Of a DNA stretch of 64,000 bases, positions 12,669 through 42,750 are shown one piece after another; the stretch's first letter is position 1; each line of letters begins with the position of its first letter. Made by a program: the position numbers and the translations under genes. This DNA is from Spirometra erinaceieuropaei. Lineage: Eukaryota; Platyhelminthes; Cestoda; Diphyllobothriidea; Diphyllobothriidae. Below the pieces are notes generated by a model. It was not told the origin of the DNA and did not search any database. It was given only the letters and a program-made list of their open reading frames with translations. The stretch lies in NCBI GenBank assembly GCA_902702965.1, contig CACRXP010000182.1, positions 81,595-145,594 on the forward strand, in the 5' to 3' direction.

Positions 12669-13826
12669 ACGGCTTGTCGAAAGTTATGTGGTCGAAAAGA
12701 CAAAGATTTCCAACCATAATTCAGGGAAAACGGAGGGAGTTGGGCAACCTTTACTGTTTTGGAAATGCGTACACAAAGGCTCTGTGGGCAGTCGCCGCGA
12801 GCGCGCTCTCCAGGCAAGTTGTTGTCTGCGTCCACCTTCGAGGTGCTGAGACTCAGCGCGTGTGTGCGCCTTTAGCTGTCTCCGCGTCCGCCAGCCAATC
12901 GGTGGGGGGGGGGACAGCGTTGGTTGGCCTGGAGCACTCGCGAGGCTAGTGACAAGCCTCGCGTGTCCCAGCAGCGTATCGACTAGGCGTGTGAGGCGGA
13001 CAGAAAGGCAGCGTGACAAATGCGAAGGACCAGGAGACACGAACTGCCAAAGTACCCCCCGGCTAGACCGAAGGCAGCGCGTAGCAACGTCGAAGGAATT
13101 GTTGATGTCTAGAACCATGAGTAACCAAACGGTCAGGAAAATGAACATGACGTCCACTAAGGGCGATATATACAGAGGGCACAGGGGTAGAGTGAGTATG
13201 GCTCGCGGCTACAATGTTGTTGGTTGATCAAGGGGTAGTTGCAGTTGGGGGTTGCGGACATGGGGACCAAGGAAGTATACTGGACGAAGGGATAGAGGGT
13301 CGGGGAGGTGGAGCAGGGGGTAGGCGACCACAGGACTCATACGGAGGAGTGTCCGGGACGGCAGCTGTGAAACGATCCACGCTCACGAACTCCTTACGAT
13401 TGTCGCGCTGGATGCGAAAGTTCTTCGTCTGACGAGCGATAAGTCGGATGGGGCCGTCGTAGGATGGTTCCAGGGGCCGGCGAACTCGATCACATCGGAG
13501 ATAGACGTAAGAGCATGTCGCCAAGTCTTTCTCGAGGTAAGACTCAGAAACGGATGGCCTGGGCGGAACGGGGAATGTGTCTGCATGAATTGCCGGAGGC
13601 GATGCAGGAGGTTGGTAGGATCCTCAACTGCAACTCGCGGGGTTGGCGAGATCATCTGACTGGGAAGTCAGACGGTGGCACCGAACACGAGTTCGGCAGC
13701 AGAACAGTCAAAGTCCGAATTGAGGGAGGAGCGAATGCCCAGTAGGACCAGGGGTAGGTGGTCTATCCAGTTCTCCGGATCGTCTGCAGCGCGTAGGGAG
13801 GCCTTCAGCTGGTTGTGAAACCGCAC
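12669..13826 (-). mobile_element. Ty3/gypsy retrotransposon 3' fragment inserted in Z
   Basis: A 1158-bp insert between two 29-bp direct repeats (12640-12668 and 13827-13855, one mismatch, GACCAGGACTCTA then CAGCAAAAATGGGG). On the reverse strand the 13228-13826 part encodes the integrase C-terminal region. The 12669-13227 part is non-coding and may hold LTR sequence, though I could not define LTR ends. A 29-bp duplication is much longer than the 4-6 bp left by an integrase. Confidence 0.65.
13228..13826 (-). pseudogene. Ty3/gypsy integrase C-terminal region, broken
   Basis: Reverse-strand frames give PENWIDHLPLVLLGIRSSL (about 13790-13735), then CSAAELVFGAT, 'LPSQMISPTP' and NLLHRLRQFMQ. 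A second frame follows with YVYLRCDRVRRPLEPSYDGP, 'FRIQRDNRKEFVSVDR' and a Pro-rich end. These are recognisable landmarks of the last third of a metazoan Ty3/gypsy integrase, after the DDE core: the LPLVLLGIR helix, then the domain ending in SVDRLKPA-like sequence. One in-frame TGA lies just after FGAT (about 13658-13656), and a frame change occurs near 13520-13540. Protease, RT and the integrase catalytic core are absent. Not functional. Confidence 0.85.
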
Positions 13827-15240
13827 GACCAGGACTCTAAACAGCAAAAATGGGGGCGACTCAGATTCCAGCCGAGTGGGAGCGCCATAAATGTCCCATT
13901 AGAAGGAGCCTGACTGTCCCTCCTTCTCGGAGGAGGACCGAGTTATCTTCCCAGTCGGTAGTCTCCCAAGTCACGGCTTTTAGCGCATCGTGTAATATTT
14001 AAGCGCGTCAGACTTAGAAGAATATGTGCTGGGAGTGTACACCTCTCTCCCTTCCCCCTCCCAATCACCAACTCACTAGACCAGCCGGTCGGTTAACAGA
14101 TGCAGGAATTTGGACGCAGTGGCTGACAGAGCTAGAGAGTCCGTCTGCGCGTGCCACACACAAGACCCGATGATCCGCGCCACACCACACCAGGGTTTCA
14201 CACAAAGGGGATGGACTGCATGGATCTCAAATGTAGCAGATGGTTCACACGGAGGAGCCTTAGAAAACATTTCCCACTTGCGTGGGAGGTGCCTAATTCG
14301 TGGCTGCGGTGTATGGGGTCGGGCGCGATTACCTGTGGTGCATGTGTTGATGGCGAAAAGCCTGGCAATGTTGTTTAATCTGTCGTGGTTTATTGCAGGT
14401 GTTCACTGAGGCGCACGTGACCGAGAAAACCCACTGAATGGGTGAATGCGCGGGCACAGTGAGGACAACTGGGACGATGGCGATGGGTGCATTGCGGTGT
14501 TCTGGCACTGGTTTGCCAGTCTTTGTGCTAAGGATTCGCAGGTGACCGACAAGGCCTATGTGTGTTGTGCATGTGTGTCAGCGGTGTGAACAGAATAGAC
14601 TGGGAACTGCCATTCCATTTGCGATGATGATGCCGTTAGTTTGGCCGCGGTTGCAGATAGGGAGTCGGTATTGCTGGTAGTGGAAGAGATGTCGGATGTC
14701 AAGGCTGCGTTTTTGCGTGTCGGTACTACGATGCGTGCCCTGTCGTGGACATGTACGTGATAGAATGAACCCATGCAACGAGTGGATGTGCTTACGCAGT
14801 GCAGGCAGCGAGGGCGGATGAGGCGGGTGTAAGTCGGAGTTCCTGGCACTGCTTTGCTGGTCACAGTTCAGCGTATTTGCAATTGGCCGACCAGACCGTT
14901 GCGTGTGATGAATGTGCGATTACAATGGGGAGACAACTGAGATCGAGTATGCATTGCTGGCGCTGGTGTGGGTAATGGTTGATGCGACGTCGGAAGAGTC
15001 CTCGTTGGTAGAGGGAATGGGATACGTGGTAGTCTTAGCGGGGTTCTGCCAGAGATGTGAACGACAGCGACGGCATAGCAGGGATGTGATCGTCGGTGGT
15101 GGTGGGAGGAGGTTCTGTCAGGGATGTGGGCGGCAGAGAATCAGGGGTGTTGTCGTCGGGGATGTTGTGGGGTTGGTGCAGGAGCGACTACTGAAGTGTT
15201 TTTGGAGGCAACATGTGGGCTTGTTGGATTGTTATTGAAT
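13827..15240 (+). repeat. Z repeat, right part of Z3 with zinc-finger remnant
   Basis: Continues Z after the gypsy insert: 'gggagcgccataaatgtcc', 'cccaagtcacggcttttagc', 'gctgacagagctagagag', 'ccacacaccagggtttcac' type motifs and TTCCCACTTGCGTGGGAGG, as at 19230. From about 14290 onward the reverse strand shows a decayed zinc-finger region ('KAVPGTPTYTRLIRPRCLHC' at 14860-14800). The rest (14890-15240) is G-rich on the + strand and aligns only loosely. Confidence 0.6.
14556..14864 (-). pseudogene. Decayed C2H2 zinc-finger repeat
   Basis: The reverse strand encodes AVPGTPTYTRLIRPRCLHC followed by 'HVHVHD', comparable to 'EPVPGAPTYTHQVHLHCPHC' and 'HMRIHD' at 19367-19567. The C-x2-C pair and the H-x3-H pair are partly kept, but the linker and hydrophobic core are lost. 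Repeats encoding fingers of this type are, to my knowledge, abundant in tapeworm genomes; I could not run a comparison. Not a functional protein. Confidence 0.5.
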
Positions 15241-15676
15241 CCATATTTCCTCACACCTCGTGTGACTCAGTAAACAGCGCTCCGATCCAGTTCCCGGACC
15301 GCTTCACGATTGCCTTATGTACCAGCTCTCATACACAACCCATACTGACACTGCCTGTCTTCGTCACGTGATAAACGCACATCTAGTCATTCAGGCTCAC
15401 CACACTTAGCGAGTCAGCGGAATCCTACCAGAATGCCTGTACGGAATACATGACCCCCACACACATGGCTCTTCTAATCACATAAAAAACACCGGGTTCC
15501 GGAATTATGACGCTTAGGACACACCCACTACGGTGGTCCCGGGTACACTTAACGACTGCGCTTCAATGGCTTGTTCGATCACCCAAGTGGCCCTTAATCC
15601 GTTAAAGGTAAGTCACTTTCTACAAACAACTGTTCCTGGATGAGGTTAATTCTACTCAAGTTTCAAATAATTTGAC

Positions 15677-34343
<18,667 letters not shown>

Positions 34344-36551
34344 CAGGAAAGCGAAAAGAACGACACAGATCTTTGAGGAGCCATGCAGCATCTCATGCGT
34401 GCGGCAGATAATTCTCATCTTCTACCGACGTGATGCACTTTATTTTTGATCATTGTACTTATTCAAGATAACGCGCGCTCGCGTCTCGAAATCTTTCAAG
34501 TTATTCCTTGTGTGAGAAGCGGGATATTCGGCTTGTCTCTATTACTTCTTCCAAGAATTCGGCTTCGTTTACAGTTATTTTGCGAGAATTTGTCCTCACT
34601 GTGGGCTAACAGTCGGACTCCAGTTCGCACGGTGGTCAAATACAGTTTTTAGCCGGTATAGGAGTCCTCTAATGATAGCAGTTATTCTAGAAATACTTTT
34701 ACACTTGCATGCAACGAGTGCGGGTATGGCGAGGGTAACAGCGACTCATTACTGATAAAGTAATCGCCTCGCGACGACGTTGAGGGATGAAAGTTACATA
34801 TCTGTCCGAGATTTAGAAGCAAATCGAGCCCACACTGGGGTCCATCATAATCTGGCCGCGATCGAACACACTCATGGCGAAAATTTTATTTTACGCTGGC
34901 CTAGTTGGAGCAGAGACGGTTTTTTTCTTTGGGCTGTATGGTGAAAGACACCATCGGTGGCTCGGTCGTCGTAAGCGACCAGCGTCACCAGGGTCTAGGT
35001 CAACTATAGCGGCCGGAGGGAGTCAGATTTTTTTAGGGGAGGTCAGCGAACCATCGACCGCACTCCCACTTCCATCATGTTCTAATGACACGACGATTGA
35101 ATAGCGGTGTGCACATAGCAGCTAACGCGACGTAAAGCTACGGGCTGCATGTGTGCTATACCTGCTGGTCCAGCAGTCCAAACGGATACGACTTAATCCG
35201 TTTGACTATAGCCTCTCTACACATGAAGCTCATACGGTGCACCCATGAAGTCACAACTCCTGCTCCTTCGCTTAAGTCCGTCAGCTCTAGATCTGATGAA
35301 AGCCCATAGATCTTACGGGTATCCGATAACACAGGCCCAGGGACTAAAGTAGGTGGGAACTCAAGCAAAAGTGAGTAATAAACCGTATATTACAGGTGAA
35401 TATATATATGTATATATGCCCCAGTAGGAGCGGTGCTACTCTGAGTGGTTGGGGTCACATCGATAACTCTGGCAAGTGCGTAAAAAAATATACTCAAATA
35501 TGGGTATAAAGTGAGAAGGAGCCGTAAAAGTAATGAAAAGTGGAGTGGGTTGATACAGACGTCGAGGGTTGCAGGGAATGTCGACAACCAGTGGGGGACC
35601 TCTAGATCCCACCGCCCCCGGAGTCAGGCTGAGAGGGGAGGGATGTCGATAGACCAGACTGGTCAAGTCGGAGGGAAGAGCCCTTGGCCTTGCCTCCCAA
35701 GGGGACGACTTTGACGCGAGGATATCCAGACCACTCGGGGGAGGAGGAACTTCGCCGGCGGGGAGCGCGCGCGGCCGTCTGAACTCCGGCGACGGCAGGG
35801 AGGGCGAACTTCAGGGTGCTGAGGCGTGCGGCGCCGACGAGCTGATCACAGAGACGAAAGGCACCGCTCAAGACCTGCAGACCCCTGTTCAAAATGGTGT
35901 TGACTGTGGAAACAAACAAAGTGGCCACGGTGCTTCTGGCGGTTGAACCCCTCTCACGAATCCATGTCAACCACTGGCTTTAGCGGAAAGACTGTGTTAA
36001 GGCAACAGCTAGAGGAGACAGGAATCTCAAATCATCGGTCTGTCTTCTCAGGCAGAGGTCCACCACCTCAGGCCAAATGAACCAGGATTACCCACCTACG
36101 TTATTTACAGAGCAGTTCATGGACAAACAAAGGATAACGGCTGGTTGTTAAGGGAGAGAAAGCTACATCTGCAGTCGGTGGGCAACAGTGACGGTGCATA
36201 TGCGGGATCCAAATCGCGAGGGGTTTGGGGTGGGCAGAAATACCAATTGTCTTTTTTGTCTTATGCCAGTTACTTTGGCATGAAGGCCTTTATTACTGGC
36301 ATGTGAGCTTTGTTTACTTCATACTTCTTGCTACGTTGTAAACCCACTACAAGTCTTCTGATACGATGTGCCCGGGAGGTCCACAAGCAGCTAACATAAA
36401 CACCCTTACAAACTGCTAATACAGATTTAAAGCAGCCCACTAAAGGGACAATGCCAAGAAGATCGGGGGCAGACTCGGACACCATGGATGACGAGACTGA
36501 ACGGCCCGTTTGGATGTGCCACACACGACCCCCGTTCCAAGACTTTTGCTG
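34344..36551. other. No recognised feature
   Basis: Probable 3' UTR then intergenic DNA between the two converging genes. The GC-rich block at 35550-35970 has an open frame of 122 codons on the reverse strand without a recognisable domain; I do not call it. Confidence 0.4.
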
Positions 36552-37481
36552 TACAGTAGGTGGGCCAACTCATGAAATGCCAACAGAAATTCCGAAATGC
36601 GTTTTCGTTTCGAAAAGATTAATTAAGAAGGGTTGTAAAACCAATCATCAGGCAGCATAATTCTATAATACTTCAGTTACCTCAGGATGCCGGCTTTCAA
36701 ACGAACTTGCTTCATTGATTTTCGACACCCTTAAAGATTCAATCATATTTCATGGAAAACATGAATAAAAATATTCATTCTTTTGCTCATTCGGTAGAAA
36801 ATTATGTCTTCATTCTATTTCACACTCAAAGAAATGGTATAAATCGGTTTTAAAAAGTATCTAATTGTGAGAGTTTTTAATAAAATGAAATTCCCCTTCA
36901 TAAAACGCCATGTCTCTGCATTTAACAATGTGGCTTGTAAAGTTAACAATGTGGCTCAAATCCACCGCTTAATTTTATGAACCCTATATCGTCCCCCTTT
37001 ACTACCGTAGAGAAATGTATGGTTTTCCTCACGCAGAAAATATACGGCTTGTAGTTTGGGAACCCTGAATGCAAGTGTAACGGCAGGTTGGGTTCACAAT
37101 GATTCGGGAATTGGAAAAGTTTTATAAAACCAAATTATACCCTTCCTTTTAGTGTAAAATTAAAAGACGTAATTTTCTACTGAATGAGCAAAAGAATGAA
37201 TATTTTTGTGTATGTTTTCCATGAAACATAATTAAATCTTTAAGGAGATCGAAGATGAATGAAGATGCATGCGAGTTAAGTAGTCATTTTTTACGGAGTA
37301 TGGCTTTTGGATGCAGCCAAAGAGAAGTTTGCTCGAAAGCCGGCATCCTGGAGTAACTGAGTTATCATAGAATTATGCTGCACGATGATTGGTTTTACAA
37401 CCCTACTTAATCAATCTTTTCGATACGAAAACGCCTTTCGGAATTTATGTTGAGATTTCATGAGCAAGCCCACTTACTTTA
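36552..37481 (+). mobile_element. Family A palindromic element (A3)
   Basis: Left end TACAGTAGGTGGGCCAAC and right end GAGCAAGCCCACTTACTTTA, with TA on both sides. The shared centre is at about 36930. About 90 bp are deleted from the left arm near 36708, where 'aacttg' joins directly to 'cttcattgattttcg'. No coding frame. Confidence 0.85.
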
Positions 37482-37499
37482 CCTTCATAGGGGAGACTC

Positions 37500-38420
37500 G
37501 GAGCTAACATCAATGCATATGCCATAAAGGCCACATTAGGGGGTTAATGTAGTCTGATTCTGGGTTCTTCAATAACTCCAGTGACCTGTCAGTTGGTAAC
37601 CTGTCAAGCCACGACTTTTGGAGCGCCAGATTTATGACACTGAGGAATGCGCTGATGTGTCGTGCGGATGCACTCCTTAGCTTTGACCTCATTCTCAATG
37701 CCATCCACCGTATGTCAGTCTACTGTGAGCGCAGTGGTTGACAGAGTTAGACAGTCCACCTAGTATGCCACACAAGCCTGATTAATAGTTCATCCACCAG
37801 AGTACGTCAAGAACAGGTCTCCTACTTACATCAGACGCGCATGTCCTGGCCTGCTGTTGCGCCCGTCATAGGAGATGAAAAAAGTGTCACAGGGGGTGGC
37901 GCCTGAAGTGTGGGGGTTCAAATGTGGCCTAGGGGTGTGTGTATGTGTGTAGGAGAGGAGACGTCCAAAGAAAAGTGTGGTGATGGAGTTGGACTGCAGT
38001 TAGTGCGGATTTTCGTGGGTACGCGCATGGTCGAATGTCCTGGGGCAGTTTGGTCAGGAGTGACGGCTGTGGAGGGTGTATGCTGGGGCGCCTGGCACTG
38101 GTTCTTCGGTCATTGTGAGATAAATCCGCAAGTGACCGACTGGGCCAATGCGTGATGCAAATGTACGGTGGCAGCAGATACAGGATGGAAATGTGACTAC
38201 TCAGCTGGTACCGAAGATGTTGTTGGCGAAGACGCTTCAGGGTGTAGAAGGTGGGTTTGTTGTGAAAGCGTGTGTGCATGAAAAGACCAGTGCCATATCT
38301 GAATGTCTTGCGGTATTATAGGCAGGTCAGATCGTAGCTCCAGACACTGGTTCACAGGCCTCAGCGCAGTGAATTGGCAAGTGGCCGGCTAGGCCGATGC
38401 GTAATGCGAGTCGATAATAA
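37500..38420 (+). repeat. Z repeat, copy Z8 with zinc-finger remnant
   Basis: 'gccataaaggccacattagg', 'tcagttggtaacctgtcaag', 'ccacgacttttggagcgcc' and 'gtggttgacagagttagac' follow the Z order. The reverse strand of 37900-38150 carries finger remnants such as GHLRIYLTMTEEPVPGAPAY. It starts directly next to element A3. Confidence 0.6.
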
Positions 38421-38425
38421 GTTAT

Positions 38426-38715
38426 TTTGACCCAACTGTGAAAAACTCGACAACCCCGGTGGGATTCGAAGGCACGACAGCCTGGTAGTTACCTGATAGA
38501 CTCTTGATGGACGACTTAGGAAACTCTGCTTAGGGAGTCAGCATACTGTACCAGATTTGGTGGGTTCCATACGCTGCAGTAGGCTGAGCGGGTAACATGA
38601 CCCGAATGTGATTAAACTCACGGCTTCCGGTGGGACCTCGTAGCTCAGATGGCTGTACAAAAACCTGCCCCTTGCTGTTTCCACAGTTGGGTCAAAACAA
38701 ATCATCCAAAATCCA
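38426..38715. repeat. Inverted pair of tRNA-like SINE T copies
   Basis: 38426-38515 is a reverse-strand piece (B-box in reverse: GTGGGATTCGAAGG). 38540-38715 is a forward piece with GGTGGGACCTCGTAGCTCAG and GATGGCTGT, ending 'cacagttgggtcaaaacaa'. Both outer ends read TTTTGACCCAACTGTG towards the inside, so the unit is palindromic. The intronic copy at 15925 shows the full order. Confidence 0.6.
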
Positions 38716-38751
38716 CCAAAACACCCATTAATAAGAAGTTGATTAAACTGA

Positions 38752-39054
38752 TCAGGAAGGACAACAGATCACCAGTCTATTATAAAAAGGATACGTCCTA
38801 ATTTCAGCGTCCCCCGCCTCCTGGCTGAAGCCTCCGTTCATGTGAAAGACGCAGGTGTACCCGTCTGCATGTTTGCCGTCGATGAGGTAGCAACGCGGGA
38901 CCAATCGATGCACCCGGAAACCGTGACGGGCGTAGAAACGGAGGCCAGCCGTGTTGGTGCTCAGAGTGTGCAGAAAGACGGCCCGGCAGGGCAACAGGAA
39001 GAGGCGGTCCTGGAGGGAGTCCAGGAAGTCCATGTGAGCGCGCGAAAGGGTCAC
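38752..39054 (-). CDS. NAA60: NAA60 (N-alpha-acetyltransferase 60), terminal exon
   Basis: Encodes the C-terminal half of a GNAT acetyltransferase of the NAA60/NatF type: DSLQDRL, PCRAVFLHTLSTNTAGLRFY, HGFRVHRLVPRCYLIDGK and 'DGYTCVFHMNGG'. In animal NAA60 the matching run is CKAIYLHVLTTNNTAINFYE and so on to DGFTYVLYINGG, so the acetyl-CoA fold end and the substrate loop are recognisable. NAA60 acetylates N termini of membrane proteins at the Golgi (family knowledge). A conserved tail of about 20 residues follows to the TGA at 38754-38752. The acceptor is probably 'ccttataag|G' at 39055. The first 10 residues do not match the family, so the true exon start may be lower. Paired with the exon at 59698-59824. 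Confidence 0.78.
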   Translation of the reverse strand: MTLSRAHMDFLDSLQDRLFLLPCRAVFLHTLSTNTAGLRFYARHGFRVHRLVPRCYLIDGKHADGYTCVFHMNGGFSQEAGDAEIRTYPFYNRLVICCPS

Positions 39055-39061
39055 CTTATAA

Positions 39062-39292
39062 GGACAAGTGAGTAGCCAATCAGATGTGTGCAGGGCAGCG
39101 ATTGGCTGACTATGCGTAGAATAACATTACCGACAAAGACAAGGGAGACTGGAATGGCCATTTCTGGCTTAGTGGCCGTCATCAGCCAGTCATACCCAAA
39201 CACCGAAGTGTGGAACACTGCTTATTGCGACAGCAGAAAATCCGCAAAAAACGTGTCTGGGCTTTTAACCTCTGCCTACGGTGAGAACATGG
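39062..39292 (-). repeat. SINE S copy abutting the NAA60 terminal exon
   Basis: Reverse strand: a tRNA-like head 'gtaggcagaggttaaaagcc', then GGGTATGACTGGCTGATGAC, 'ggccactaagccagaaatgg', 'tctcccttgtctttgtcgg' and 'tgattggctactcac'. It ends at or within a few bases of the splice acceptor of the exon at 39054. The last part resembles the S tail around 'cgtaaggcac'. Confidence 0.65.
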
Positions 39293-39649
39293 ATAGACTG
39301 CTTCTGTGAATGCAACTGCTTTAAAAGGGTAATCTGTTAAAACAGACCTCGGGAGATCTTCACCTTAAACAGTTGGAAGAGGTTTGCAAGGAAACGGAAA
39401 CGGATCGAATAAAACAATCAGGGACAGTTTGTTTTTACCAAAACTGCGTTAAAGAGTCAGATTCTCCATGATCCAGATCTATTTAGTAGCCAAGTTGCCT
39501 CGAGTTAAGTTTTGTCAAAAGAAACTCACAAGACCTGGGTTAGAGCAGCGAATCGACTACTTTGGGAAGACCAGCATGATGCTGATTCCTGCGCAACTTC
39601 CAGTCGCATTGCTGATGTGTAGGCAATAACAGAAGCTATGGTAGGGGGC

Positions 39650-39946
39650 ACTCACCGATCGTTCTTACGGAACTCACCCGTTCCGTTGTGCCTTACGGGC
39701 TCTGTCTCGAGACCAATCAGCAGCCACACAGCGGTGCATGATATAGGCAATATGTTATTACCGACAAAGACAAGAGAAACTGGCATGGCCATTTCTGGCT
39801 TATCAGCCGTCGTCAGCCAGTCATACCCAACCCCGAGGTATGGAACACCCGAGGCTCAAACTTTCGACATATTAGTTAGAAGTCCACGCCTCTAACCCCT
39901 CGGCCACGAGCACGTTGCCCTGTCGGTTTTCGACCGGGAATATACA
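39650..39946 (-). repeat. SINE S, complete copy with 12-bp target duplication
   Basis: 297 bp on the reverse strand, flanked by the perfect direct repeat ATGGTAGGGGGC (39638-39649 and 39947-39958). The head has GTGGCCGAGGGGTTAGAGG (A-box) and AAAGTTTGAGCC (B-box region). The core is CTGGCTGACGACGGCTGATA and 'agccagaaatggcc'. The tail is AAGGCACAACGGAACGGGTG and 'gatcggtgag'. The tRNA-like head with LINE-like tail marks it as a SINE. No protein. Confidence 0.85.
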
Positions 39947-40666
39947 ATGGTAGGGGGCGCGTAGTTCAAGCATATGGTTTAAATACTGCTCGGCTATCCT
40001 TAGTATGGACATGCAAAAATTGAAAGAATGATTTCATCGGCATGCCTAAGCCCAGTAGCAGGCGGCTGCCCTGGGGTTCGAAACATCATAATGGCTCCAA
40101 ATTGGTGACCAATGCAGTAAGGGGCTTAAGTTAATAACTCCTGTTAGCGACTGTATCCATTTGCTGTCTCAGACTCACATGAGTAGGGAGTAACTGAAAC
40201 AACACCCAAGTGTCCCGGGATCGCTTTCCCCTACATCTCGGCTTAGACGTGGGCTGCAGCGATGAGCCCCTGTAAGAAATCTGTTGGAGACTCCAAGCCC
40301 GGAGGGTATTCAGCCGTGATAAACCAGGGGAATGTAGAAGGTATGGAGGGAGTTGCGGCTGAATCGCGTCAAATGGTATAGACTAAGAAAAGACTATTTT
40401 GCTGATGGTCGTGAAATGCTTTTTATAAAACAGTTGGTTGGAGGCAAGCGACGAGAATCATCACTGACCGGCAGGAGGGGGAAGGCGGGGTTTAATGGTG
40501 GCTTGCGCGCGAGCTTGCATACCGCGTTCATACTGTTTCAAGATGACCGGGGTAGGCTTGTGCGTAGTTACTGACAAAGTGAAACAGTCTGTCTGGACGT
40601 GAAACGCACAAGCTAGGCTTCGAGGTGAGGTGATCTCGGGTCGAACAAAAGCGAGATCGCGATAAA

Positions 40667-41000
40667 TCACATATGGGAGGGGCCATTGCAGCCCAACCCC
40701 CAGTGTTGTGTAGGTTCCAGTAATCCTGCACACTGATAACTTTCCCCGCTTCAAAACGAAAAAACATTTCGGAATTTCGGTTGACATTTCATTGGTTAGT
40801 CCGCGATCTGTAGTTACCGATGAGTAGTCACTGGGAACGACAGCATATTAGCCAAAATGCGTTTATAAGCCACCTATGCGTCGTTTGGAAGTCAGGGAAG
40901 TCACATATAGCAGGGGGCCATTGCAGCCCAACCCCCAGTTTTTTTGTAGACTCCAGTAATCCTGCGCACTGATAACTTCCCATGCAACGACCGTCAGAGC
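40667..41000 (+). repeat. Tandem Z fragments with an A-end fragment between
   Basis: GGCCATTGCAGCCCAACCCC and 'ccagtaatcctgcgcactg' occur at 40682-40740 and again at 40917-40980, about 90% alike. Between them, 40755-40812 is the right end of a family A element ('catttcggaatttcggttg', 'acatttcattggttagtcc'). All are short decayed pieces. Confidence 0.6.
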
Positions 41001-41783
41001 GTCGTGATACTTTCAGGGTGCGTCTAGAAGGCTATGGTTAGAAAAGTAAACACCGGATAAAGACTACAAAGACTACAATCTCGCATGCCTACAGTAGGGC
41101 ACGACCTCCAGTCTACCGCCAATCAAGTGCAATCCTTCATCCTACCGCTGCGATCTGTGTAAACAAGCGTAAATTCTACCGATGGCAGAGAGTTCCATTG
41201 AGGAAGCCCTAATTCTAGGGGGAGAGAAGGTCAGGAAGGCCAAGGGTGTAGGGTTCGAAGATAAAGAACTGTAGGGGGAGGCGGCGGAGGAGGAAGCATG
41301 CAATCTAACTGAAGAATCGGGTAAGATCGCAGGACCAGTTGATCGTACGCTAACAATGTGCCATCTTAATCATCCTGAGTTGATGTGTGGCGCAGGTGGG
41401 CTGAGACAAAGTTCGCCCGCCCCAAAAGACAGGTCAACAGTGAATTTCGGACAGGAGAGATAGGAAATTCGATCCTCAACAGAGGCTTGTGTCAAACAAG
41501 TCGAGGTCGCACAAGGAAAGAGGAGGGAGAAAGAGGGAAGCGCACATACAATAGAATCCAGTCGCCACATACCTGACATTTCTATCGAGCCCGCTGGGCC
41601 TCTAGCCAACTGCCAATACCACAGCGCCTCTCACCGTTAGATTCAAGCAAATTTGTTGCAAGGGCTGGGTAAACTGAGTCCCTTCACGCTATCCCAACCG
41701 CCTGGCTAACCCGGAAGTAAAGCTGGCCAATCGCCTCGGGCGCAACCGCGTCCCGGCAGTCACGGGTTGCTAGAACGCAAGAC
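41001..41783. other. No recognised feature
   Basis: Nothing supported; lies within the large intron region of NAA60. Confidence 0.4.
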
Positions 41784-42750
41784 TACAGTAGGCAGGCTAA
41801 CTCATGAAATGTCAACCGAAATTCCGAAGTGCGCTTTCGATTCGAAACGATTAGTTAAGTACGGTCCTAAAATCAATCAGCATATCAAATTCAGTTACCC
41901 CAGGACACCAGCTTTCGAACGAACTTCCTCCGGCTGCATGGGAAAACTACACTCTAATAAAATGACTACTTAAGTAGCATGAATTTGTCTCGTTGCTTTT
42001 CGATGCCCCTAAAAGTCCAATTATTTTTCAAGAAAAACATAGGAAAAATATTCATTCTTTCACTTATTCGGTGGACAACTGCGTCTACTTCCAACCTTAT
42101 ACACGAAGGAGGGGCAATATTCGGTTTTTAAAAAGTTTCTAATTGTGGGACTTTTAAATACCGTGAAATGACCGTTCATAAATTGTCATGTCTCTGCATT
42201 TATCAATGTGGCTTGTAAAGTTAACAATATGGATCACATCCGCTGCTAAATTTTACGAACCCTATATGGTCCACCTTTATTACCGTAGAGAAATGTGTGG
42301 TTTTCGGTACGCGGAAAATATACGCCTTGTAGATTGGAAACCCTGAATCCAAGTGTAACGGCGGAGCGGGTTCAAAAGCATTCGGGAAATGGAAGAGTTT
42401 TTAAAAATCGAATTATACACTTCATTAGAGTATAAAGTAGGAAGATGCAGTTTTCTACCGAATGGGCGAAAGGAATATTTTATGCATGTTTTCCATGAAA
42501 TATAATTGAATTTTTAAGAACAGCGAAAATGCATGAGAAAATTTTACGCTACTGAAGTAGTCATTTTTTGGAGAGCATAGTTCTTGCATGCAGTCGGAAG
42601 GAAGTCCGTTCGAAAGTCGGCATCCTGAGGTAACTGAAATATCATAGAATTATTTTGCAGGCTGACTAGTTTCACAATCCTGCCTAATTAATCTTTTCGA
42701 AACAAAAACGCATTTCGGTTGACGTTTCATGAGTTAGCCCACCTACTGTA
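41784..42750 (+). mobile_element. Family A palindromic element (A4)
   Basis: 967 bp. Ends TACAGTAGGCAGGCTAAC and GAGTTAGCCCACCTACTGTA; arms of about 370 bp; centre at 42208 (GTGGCTTGTAAAGTTAACAA). No coding frame. About 90% alike with A5 over the centre and right arm. Confidence 0.88.

Noticed and set aside
35602..35970. 122-codon reverse frame in a GC-rich block
   Set aside because: No recognisable domain, no splice support, no repeat match; the shadow frames on the other strand are equally open.
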